This document shows positions 55,972 through 64,000 of a stretch of DNA of 64,000 nucleotides, in pieces. The stretch comes from Ilex aquifolium. Lineage: Eukaryota > Streptophyta > Magnoliopsida > Aquifoliales > Aquifoliaceae. Positions within the stretch are counted from its first letter, which is position 1, and every line of letters begins with the position of its first letter. Below the pieces are notes generated by a model. That model did not search any database. It was not told the DNA's origin and saw nothing but the letters and a program-made list of their open reading frames with translations. A program made the position numbers and the translations under genes. Location: assembly GCA_951799425.1 (NCBI GenBank), contig OX637403.1, positions 26,104,311-26,168,310 on the forward strand. Reading direction: 5' to 3'.

Positions 55972-56211
55972 AAACACTGTCCATATAGGTCATACTCCGA
56001 AAGCCAATGTTGTTTTTTTTCCTTCTTTTGGTGAGTACCTTGCTAGTAACCATTTTCAAGTGATTCTAATTGTTACCTCATCTACCTGGAGAAAGGAAAA
56101 GTATATTGGAACCTCTTTTGCTAGATACTCTTTATAAGTTTTGCATTTGGTATTTCGATGATATGGTTGGGCAAAAATTTATTCTGTTTTACTTTTTTAA
56201 TGTAAATGTAG
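55972..56211. other. 3' flank of MATH gene B
   Basis: Conserved with 22329-22550. Probable 3' UTR, with no separate gene. Confidence 0.5.
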
Positions 56212-56936
56212 GATTAATTATAAATTACACCTCGAAAGACTGTTCGAATTTTAATTTGTACTCTCAAAGATCAAAAAATTTAATTTGTACCCCTCAAAGA
56301 TAAAAATTTGTATCAATGCGCACCTGAAACTAACAGCATGTCAGTTTATGGTCTAAAATTAAATGGATAAATTATATTTAGATCCCTTCATGATTGTAAC
56401 TTAATCATTTGGACACCCTCACATTTAAAATATTACTTTTACACCTACTGACTTTTGTGCACGTGTAACACATAATCTCTTCTTGTTGATATCTGTTAAT
56501 ATAACTGTTAAAAAATATGATTTCATCCTAATAAAAAATTATAATTTTATATTACTCTTTATTTTGTGGGCTCGTTATACTCTAAAGTTCAAAATCAAGC
56601 TTACCATTTGAATTTTCAATATAATGCATGTATTTATATAATGTTTTTTATATCAAATGTAATGCATCACTTAAACATAATTACTTGAATGTCCAACTGG
56701 GGGAATATTTTTAGTCATATTTAGATTTTCAAGGGATGTAGGTGCAATATTTCAAATGTGAGGGGTCTAAGTAATTAAGTGACAAGCATGATTGGGTTTA
56801 GATGTAATTTATCCATTTAATTTTAGAGGACAAACTGACTACGGTTAGTTTGAGGTGCGCATTGATACAAATTTTATCTTTAAGGATATAAATTGAAATT
56901 CAAATGATTTCTTGAGATGTAATTTGAGATTAACCC
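56212..56936. mobile_element. MITE nested inside another MITE
   Basis: Outer arms: ATTAATTATAAATTACACCTC on the left and GAGATGTAATTTGAGATTAA on the right, with TGTATCAATGCGCACCT facing AGGTGCGCATTGATACA. Inner element at about 56365-56818: GGATAAATTATATTTAGATC facing TTAGATGTAATTTATCCA, with the CACATTTAAAATATTA arm of the AATTACACCC family. Both are absent from copy A at about 22545-22558. Confidence 0.85.
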
Positions 56937-57059
56937 GTAAATGTAATTAACAATTCTAGAACAAGACATCTATAGCACAGAAAAAGCCACCCATAGAAGG
57001 ATGAAAAGAAGCCTAAAAACAGAGCTTACTAAAACATCAAAAGAAGGAACATAAGAAAT

Positions 57060-58040
57060 CAACACTTGCCAAATGACTCGTCTCTTAAGAAAGCTTGAGA
57101 GAATCAAGGATCATCAACTACTTAATCTGCATTGCCAACCCATTTAAGTGGTGTTATATTTATTTCACTGAGCTGATCACAAAGATATATTCAGATTTGA
57201 CTGACTTCGCAGCAAAGTAAAAAATAAAGGGAAATTTGGCTGTCGGTACACATAACTTATTGGGATGGAAGTCCATTTTGGAAAACATTTTGTGTAAAAG
57301 TCTATTTTGAGTTTAAATGACTATCAAAACTTAAGATTAATTGGTATAAAACACCGGTTTAGAAACCAATTGGAAAAGAAGAAACTCTTCGAGAAAAAAT
57401 GGCAACTAAAATCGCTATGATTTTGGTCGTGGATTTTTCCTTCGGAATTTTGAATCACAATTAATTATTGCAGGCTCTAATTATTATGAAGGCTGAAATT
57501 TTAGGGTTATATGATAAACTTGAGCTTTTACCGGATTTTGCATTAAATGACTACAAAATTTCTATAGTATTGGACTCCAAGATTTTGGTAGAGATGACAA
57601 ATGGTGTTGTGGAGTTTAATTGGAAGTTGTGGTATATTTGGATGAGGATTTCTCGTATCCTAAGCAGATTGAATTTTTAAATAACCCATGTTTTTAGGGA
57701 CGCTAATGCAACAATAGATTTTGAAAAATGTTATATAACCCAAATAAAATCCAAAAATTAAAATTCAAATATATATCATCCATTGATAAGTGTGGGATGA
57801 GTGGATCCCACTGAAAAAATTACTGAGACCCACTCATCCAAGGAATGATATGCATTTGAGTTGTAATTTTTTGAATTTCATTTGAGTTTTGTAGCATTAC
57901 TCATAAATTTTTAGGCAAAAAAAAGGGATTCTTGACCAACAACCAAAGATTTATCTTAGTTGGAAGGATTTTCCTTTAAATGGTACGTTACATCTTTTGC
58001 GGGATTATCAAGGAATTTTCAACCAAATGGGGAAATTTCA
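57060..58040 (+). pseudogene. LINE 3' relic (RNase H remnant), copy B
   Basis: From about 57468 it reads ALIIMKAEILGLYDKLELLP, SIVLDSKILVEMTNG, VEFNWKLWYIWMRISRIL and, after a stop, HVFRDANATID: the second half of a plant LINE RNase H. An inverted-repeat MITE of about 185 bp (57722-57907, ATGTTATATAACCCAAAT / GTAGCATTACTC ends) interrupts it relative to copy A. Confidence 0.65.
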
Positions 58041-58043
58041 TTG

Positions 58044-58228
58044 AGCAATGTTATTGGGACATAATTTAAAGACACAGTTTGGGGACTTAATGATTATAGT
58101 CATTAGTTTGTTAGTGGGTTCTAACATTAAATTATCACAGGGTTCCAACATTATCAATCAAATGGTCATAATGCATTAAGTCCTTAAATTATGTCTTTAA
58201 ATTATGTCTCAATAGTATTAGTGAATTG
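58044..58228. mobile_element. Small inverted-repeat MITE
   Basis: CAATGTTATTGGGACATAAT on the left faces ATTATGTCTCAATAGTATTA on the right, with AAAGACA / TGTCTTT inside. Absent from the matching place in copy A (about 23372). Confidence 0.75.
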
Positions 58229-58251
58229 ACTTTCATTGGAGGGAGCTCTAA

Positions 58252-58857
58252 TGCTCCGTTTGGTTGGAAGGATGGAAAGTAGGAAGGATGGAAAATAGGA
58301 GGGATACACTTTTCTTCCTTTGTGTTTGGTTGGATGGATGGAAAATAAAAATGACTAATTTTTTTTTTTTTTTTTTTTTTGTGCTGGATAAGATTAGGGG
58401 TGACAATCGAGTCGTATCGTGTCAGATTTGTATTGAGTCATTATGGATTTATGTCGAACATTAGTAAAATCTAACTCAACTCATTTAATTAATTGTGTCG
58501 TGCCGAGTTGCGAGTTGATCTGTTTATTATTATTATTTTTTTATTTTTAAAATTTTTTAAATATATATATATAAATACATATTTTATCATTGTATTTTTA
58601 TATGAAATTAATGTATATATAATATATGTATATATTAAAAGATATATAAACAAATAAGATACATCTCAACACAAATAATTAACTTTCCATCCATTTTCCT
58701 TCCGATTTTGAAGGGATTGATTTTAGTGAGTTGGAAGGAAAGTTAATACATCCACTTTTTCATCTTTCCTACTTTCCTTCCTTACCAAATATGATGTTTT
58801 ATTTATCCCTCTCATTTTCCATCCTTCCACTTTTCCATCATACCAAATGGAGCATAA
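58252..58857. mobile_element. MITE with GCTCCGTTTGG ends
   Basis: TGCTCCGTTTGGTTGGAAGG on the left and CATACCAAATGGAGCA on the right are inverted, continuing as GGATGGAAAATAGGAGGGA / CCCTCTCATTTTCCATCC. Absent from copy A. A GTGACAATCGAGTCGTATCG repeat fragment and an (AT)n tract lie inside. Confidence 0.8.
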
Positions 58858-58889
58858 AGGTGGTGGTAGAATTTGGAGGGTTTAAGGAC

Positions 58890-59454
58890 TCTTTTGGGTC
58901 TTTTGTTTTTTTATTTTTAATGCAATCTTTAATTATTTTTTCATTGATCAATTATTAATTGTATTAGATTGCATAAAGTGGTAAGGTTCTTTGTCCCCTT
59001 AGTTTCATGTTATTTTTATTTTATTAATAAAATTTGCCTGCTTTATCGAGGTTTTATTAAATAAAATATAATTGCAGTTATGACATTATAGAGTGACAAA
59101 TTAATTTTGTGGCATTACCATTACATATTACAACAAACATTGGATTGTGTTAATAGAGAGACACCATAGAATAACAAATTGATTTCATTGCTTGGCCAGT
59201 ACAGACTATAACAGACATTGGATTGTGTTTGTAGAGAGACACCATAGAGTGATAAACTAATTGCATAGCTTGGTCACTACAAAGCTATGGTGTCTCTCTT
59301 TGATGTCACTTTTTGAGTTCACTTTTTGGTGTTACTTTTTTTATTGTGTTGTTTCTGATGTCACTCTTTGTAGTGACATAAAGGCAACAACACAATAGAA
59401 AAATAGTAACAACAGTGATACTTGTTTTTTATTCTGTTTTATTAGATAAGTGAT
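58890..59454. repeat. End of copy B: LINE relic tail and 78-bp minisatellite
   Basis: Matches 23385-23740 of copy A. Minisatellite units lie near 59090-59290. Beyond about 59290 similarity to copy A ends, with an inverted repeat: GCTATGGTGTCTCTC complements the preceding units, and TGATGTCACTCTTTG / GTAGTGACAT lie near 59360. Confidence 0.7.
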
Positions 59455-60018
59455 TTCTTAAATTAATGGATAATTAACCGTTTGAATTTTGAAACGATTC
59501 CATTAATATTCTTGCCCGCCAACGTTTTGTTTTTTCTCCATTGACCCATTTACGGATTCTATTTTCTTTGAGTTAAATTGTACAATAATGATAAAAACAC
59601 CATCTTTGTGCACCACCTGATGTGAGGTGATACTAGCCATTGAAAATTCAATGAAGTTAATGGAATCCATTAATCTAATGGTTCACATTGAGGTGGTGCA
59701 AAAAAATGATACAGAAAAGTGATAATTATAGCATTGCTATAAATTGTATTAGTGTAGCTTTGGCTAGGAATCTTAGTGCTTCTTGCTATTGTAAAGCATT
59801 TTAGATAAAGAAAAAGCAGAATGGATTTGATCTGGTCGCTAGGGGCATGGTTCTTCCTGTAAGCTAAGAGTTATTGATTAAATGATGACTTCAACCTTCA
59901 GCCACTTAATATGACAGTGAATATAATTCTAAAATCCTTGGTAAGAGTACTAAGAGAGATGAAGACAGCTTTGGATTGTGGCAAATGCATATTATAAAAT
60001 CAAATACTTAATTAGACT
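59455..60018. repeat. Second copy of the 11030 repeat, then unassigned DNA
   Basis: 59455-59580 matches 11030-11160 (AATTAATGGAT, CCAACGTTTTGTTTTTTCTC). The remainder to 60018 shows no gene. Confidence 0.6.
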
Positions 60019-60168
60019 ATAGTTCCTCCTTTAGTATATAAACTAAATTTAATTCTATCGAATTTTTATAGTTCCTCCTTTAGTATATAAACTAAATTTA
60101 ATTCTATCGAATTTTTATAGTTCCTCCTTTAGTATATAAACTAAATTTAATTCTATCGAATTTTTAGT
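60019..60168 (+). repeat. 49-bp tandem repeat, three copies
   Basis: TAGTTCCTCCTTTAGTATAT then AAACTAAATTTAATTCTATC recurs with an exact 49-bp period. The copies are nearly identical, so the expansion is recent. Confidence 0.95.
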
Positions 60169-60827
60169 ATAAAAAACAGCTCTTCGATTTTTTTAAAAAT
60201 TTGAATGTGGTCCTTGTGTTGGCGGGAATGTTAAGGGATTTGTTAGTTACTGATTTTCATTACCTATTTTGTCCTCATCACATGATTTCAGCCTAAAATA
60301 TAGTTTTTTTTTATTATTTGTTATTGAAGTTTTTGTGGTGTTACGTATTAGTTTTGAAATTCAAACTTGTGAACCAAGTTATTTGGACATTATGATGACG
60401 TCTGATGATCTGTGTTTTAGTGTACCTGTCTAACGATTTGTGTTTATGGAGAAGAAGATACATTAAAAATTTGTGTTTAGTGTACATGTTTGACGATTTG
60501 TGTTTTTAGTGTACCTGTTTGACGATATTTGTTTATAAAGAAGAAAGTATATTAACGATTTGTGTTTTAGTGTATTTGTTTGACGATTATTTCGTACTTG
60601 TTATTTTTTAGCTTGAAAGTATACATATATTTTTTTAATTGCGTACTTTTTTTTTTTTTTTAGTAAACTTGTCTTACATTTGTGTTTATGGAGAAAAATG
60701 TATATTACGATAAAGTAGTTTTTTAAAATAAATGTTTAAATTAGGTGATGATATTGTCGTTATTTTTTATAATTGTAAAAAACGTTAGTTATGTCCATTA
60801 TTTTGACTTTTCAACAAGAACATAAGG
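60169..60827. repeat. AT-rich DNA with degenerate GACGATTTGTGTT repeats
   Basis: The phrase TTTGACGATTTGTGTTTTAG and GTGTACCTGTTTGACGAT recur six or so times between 60400 and 60600. No gene seen. Confidence 0.65.
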
Positions 60828-62170
60828 GTGCAGCTCCTCTGCTGTGAGTAAAAAACAGCATAGTATGCTGTTAATTAAAACGCCGGCGTTTTAGTTAGTT
60901 TTGCACAGGAAAACAAATCCCCCAAAACAAGGTCTCAAAGTCTTTATCGGGAGGTTCCCTCTACAAAACATGATGGCTTCTCTCTCTAAAAAGGTCTTTT
61001 CTCTAGTCTCAGCTGAGTCTACCTGTCATTATGTCTTTTACTCCACTGTGCCGCTACCGGAGAACTCATCCTCCTCCACCTTCACTATTATACTATTGTG
61101 TTTCATTTGGTTTCTCGATTATATCAACTATCAATCATCAATATTAGTGGAGAAATGGGTTTCAATTCCTTCTTGTTTGGAGTCCCATTGAAGCAAAAAG
61201 GAACAGGGTGTAAAATCAAGCTTCATGGTCAATAATGGGGAAGCTCAGGTGTTGAAGCAGATGGGTAAAGGGCCTAACAGACACTGATGAATTGAATTTC
61301 GGTGATAGCCCATGTTGCATCCAAATTCATGATCTTACTGTTTGTAGTTTGGCAGTCAATAAAAATTATCCCTCCGTTCAAATTTATATGTATGTTTGAT
61401 ATCAATAAATGGCGAATTTAGACCCAAAGAGAAGTCTTTTCTCTGCACTCCCTTGCACAATCTCTCTGCACACTCAAGACCCATGATTATCTCTCTCTCT
61501 CTCTCCCTATTAAATTTTACTACAAATTTCTGGGTAAAATCAAAATGGTGAGTGCCAACGACTAAGCACCCAGTGAACAAGAACTACCATCCCTCATGCT
61601 TGCTTGATTTTCAGAGAAGAAGCTTGCGGAAAGAGAGACATATCGTAGGTCTTGAATGTGTTATAGATGGAGATTGTGGGTGTTGATAAGGTTATAAATG
61701 ATACAATACAACACTTGTTCAAATTTCCTAGGGAGGGAATTTTATAGAAAGACATTAGTAGTAAAATTATGAAAGAGAACGAGAGAGATATGAGCCCCAA
61801 ATGTGCGGAGTTCGTGTAAAGAGGGCAGAGAAGGCACATGGCACAGGAAACACAAATCGAAGGTCTTATGATTGTCACAAGAGGAAAGGCTGAAGGAGCT
61901 TATTGCAGAGAATGAAGGCGGTGGACATTACAATTGGAGCAAAGCCTTATAGGGACAAAGAAGAAAAGTGGATGGGCACAGTGAAGGGATTGTAGGAACT
62001 GGAAGTAACTCAGTCAGCAAGTGAGGCAGGAGAGGAGAGTGCTGAGACCCGGATAGAAGCAGAGAGTGCCTAAGAACAAAGCGCTATCGTTTCACTTTAA
62101 ATGGATGAAACGTTGCCGTTTCATTTAACAGCATAGTGTGCTGTTTTTTGCTAACAGCAGACGAGCCGGA
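60828..62170. mobile_element. TIR transposon, non-autonomous, about 1.3 kb
   Basis: The left terminus (GGGTGCAGCTCCTCTGCTGT, then AG(T)AAAAAACAGCA) and the right terminus, read inverted (GGGTCCGGCTCGTCTGCTGT, then AG(C)AAAAAACAGCA), match over about 40 bases. Each end also holds its own palindrome (AACAGCATA/TATGCTGTT on the left). No transposase. Open frames at 60901-61191 (plus) and 61594-61878 (minus) match nothing known. A target duplication was not evident. Confidence 0.75.
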
Positions 62171-62366
62171 CCCGCTTAAATGGGGTCCATCTGATCTCTC
62201 AAAGTAATTTCTCTCTCTTCGGAGTCACCGGGCATTGGACCTTGGGCCAAATCCCTACCATTAGGTTACTTCACTGTCATTTTTTTTTCAGTAACTTATA
62301 TACTGCTCTTCTTATACTGCTATTACTGTAAGGATTTCAAGTTGTGTGCTCTTAAAACCTGCTACT
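62171..62366. other. 3' flank of the WAT1-related gene
   Basis: Short spacer, probably including the 3' UTR of the minus-strand gene. Nothing else seen. Confidence 0.4.
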
Positions 62367-63859
62367 TTATACATGAACACTTGTATTTTGCAGAAGAGGG
62401 ACTCTGTCAGAGGATTCATCAAAACTACATATTTCATGGTCTTTGACATCTTTCTCTTCTTTAGCTTTTCCCCACATCACAGCGTAGAACCCAACTGCTA
62501 TTATGGCTGCTCCAATCACACTGCAACAAAAAAAAACATACTTGTCATTCAGTTTAAAATCGATTTTAGTTTACTTTCAAACACATAATCCTATTGAGCA
62601 ATATTATTTGAACTTAAAATATTTATTTTTTTTATTTATTTAATTAATTATTATCATTGATTAAACTGTGAGCCCTAATATTTATTGTGATTCACTGTCA
62701 ATTCAACAATTATGATTAATTAGGTAAATATTTTAAGTATAAATAACATTTTTCAAGGCTTTTTAGCATGTGTTAAGCGTCGGCAAGTGGTTAATGATCC
62801 ATTAACAGTTAGCTTGACAACAACCGGTCATGGGCAGGCTTGTGGACTGGTTGATAGCCCAACATGTTGGGACCACAGGGCCCTTTTTGGCCATGTCAGG
62901 TGGGCCCATGACCCGGACTACTGACACAACATTGACAAATGTAAGAAATAGACAAAAATGAAAATGAAAAATGTCCATTAAGGTAGGACCGATAGGTAGG
63001 TCGTTAAAAGCCTATTAAGACTGGCTTGATGGGCCTGATAGGGAAACTGTGGATCGCCATTGGTTGAGCAGAACGAGTAGGCCCGGCCTTGTTCGTTGGT
63101 GACCCTTAGCATTAATAGCATATGTTCATATGAGAGTTTCTCAACTTAGCACTAGATTTTAAGGTTACCTAATGCCACCGTTTTCGATGTTGAACTTTAA
63201 AATTGTGAGATATATCATCGTTGTCGCTTGTAATAATGTGTGACCAAAAAAAACTGTGTAAGACTTAAAGTTAGAGAGTACACTATGGCATCAAAAAAAA
63301 AAAAATATTCGGTACCATATTTCCATATGCTACATTTGTGGTAAAAAATACATTTTTTTCAAAATTTTTGTTTGTTGCAATGTTTTTATCACTATTGTGG
63401 TACCCAAGAATTTGGTAAAAAATAGGTACCACAACAGTGGTAAAAACATCCACAAACGTGATAAAACACTCACAAAAGTGATAATTTTTTAGTTACCACA
63501 AATATGATAAAAACACCTATAATAGTAGGAAAAATACCCACAAAAATTGTAAATCACCCACAAAATTAATAAATTTTTTAGTTATAAAATAACCCACAAA
63601 AATTATAAAAAACACTTTTTAAGATAGTAAATTTTGGAGTTATGATACCGACTATTTTTTGTCGGTACCGTATCGTAATCAAATCCTAGAGTTAGAGAGT
63701 AGCTCACCTTCCAATGTAGAGAGCATCCCCAAGAAAAGTAATTCCCATGACAGCTGCAATGAACATGTCAAGTGGCTTAAACATTGCAACAAACACAGGC
63801 CCCTTCTTTCTCAAAGCCCACGCTTGAACAACATTTCGAAGTGAAAGAGCAAGAATTGC
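62367..63859 (-). CDS. WAT1-related (EamA/DMT-type) transporter, last two exons
   Basis: Minus strand. Exon 63859-63708 (152 bp, CTCTAG acceptor, GTGAGC donor) encodes ALSLRNVVQAWALRKKGPVF then VAMFKPLDMFIAAVMGITFL and GDALYIG: the last membrane helices of the second EamA repeat, with the RKKGPVFVAMFKPL motif typical of plant nodulin MtN21/WAT1-related proteins. The final exon 62520-62367 (TTGCAG acceptor) adds SVIGAAIIAVGFYAVMWGKA, then an acidic cytosolic tail (KEEKDVKDHEICSFDESSD) ending QNTSVHV and TAA. The exons join in frame. The family includes vacuolar and plasma-membrane exporters of auxin, amino acids and other solutes; this member's substrate is unknown. Upstream exons lie beyond 64000. 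Confidence 0.9.
62521..63707. other. WAT1-related gene intron, with short tandem repeats
   Basis: Intron of 1187 bp. Near 63400-63610 the phrases CACAAAAGTGATAA and AAAACACCCACAAAA repeat in degenerate form. A GC-richer stretch at 62770-63110 (AACCGGTCATGGGCAGG, GGGCCCATGACCCGG) looks like a different repeat insertion, unidentified. Confidence 0.6.
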
Positions 63860-64000
63860 CTAGAGATCAAAGCACCACATCAACGAGACATTGTTAGCAG
63901 AACAAGGAATAGAACCACAAATCTCAGTATGGTCAGGCAGGAAATTATGAGTTTTTTTTTTTTTTAAAACGAGGAACCAACATTTAGACCAGCCCCTGAA

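Noticed and set aside
63659..63844. 61-codon plus-strand gene
   Set aside because: Antisense to the WAT1-related exon at 63708-63859.
1..64000. CRISPR arrays, prophage, bacterial operons
   Set aside because: No spaced direct repeats of CRISPR type and no bacterial-style gene packing; the window is plant nuclear DNA.

Overview
The window is AT-rich nuclear DNA of a flowering plant, probably a eudicot. The evidence is GT-AG introns in genes of plant-typical families (two-MATH-domain, WAT1-related), a DRE2/anamorsin gene, and many plant-type transposons: an L1-like LINE, Ty3/gypsy, solo LTRs, Helitrons, a SINE and many foldback/MITE elements. I saw no bacterial or organellar gene content, no rRNA or tRNA gene and no CRISPR. 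Everything was read by eye; no database search was run.

Layout. 1-5.4 kb: an unrecognised region with two small TATA-headed reading frames (1908-2351; 2735-3406, broken by one stop), a short retroposon with a 20-bp target duplication, and an array of TGACGT palindromes. 5.5-9.6 kb, minus strand: a DRE2/anamorsin gene (cytosolic Fe-S assembly) whose exons can be placed base by base, but which lacks the linker exon and has an out-of-frame last donor. 9.6-13.3 kb: AT-rich repeats, microsatellites and Helitron ends.

13.4-59.3 kb is dominated by a direct segmental duplication. Copy A (about 13.4-23.9 kb) has a Helitron, a TG-rich minisatellite, a foldback element and MATH gene A, followed by a LINE RNase-H relic and a 78-bp minisatellite. 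Copy B (about 37.6-59.3 kb) repeats this order but is split by about 7.8 kb of foreign DNA (40.4-48.2 kb: partial membrane-protein gene, foldback, hAT-like element, nested minus-strand Helitrons, SINE). Between the copies lie a decayed LINE (23.9-28.7 kb) and a minus-strand Ty3/gypsy element without gag but with an extra 3' ORF (28.7-37.6 kb). Both MATH genes give open spliced frames (337 and 329 codons) on the same exon plan. Insertions present in one copy can be checked against the empty site in the other: a solo LTR in an intron of A, and in B a solo LTR in the 5' leader region plus two related Helitrons in introns.

59.3-64 kb: short repeats, a 1.3-kb element with about 40-bp terminal inverted repeats, and the last two exons of a WAT1-related transporter gene on the minus strand that runs off the right edge.

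The genes do not form a pathway. The main interest is the natural experiment offered by the duplication (same gene, different insertions), the eroded DRE2 gene, and the unrecognised two-ORF cassette near the left edge.
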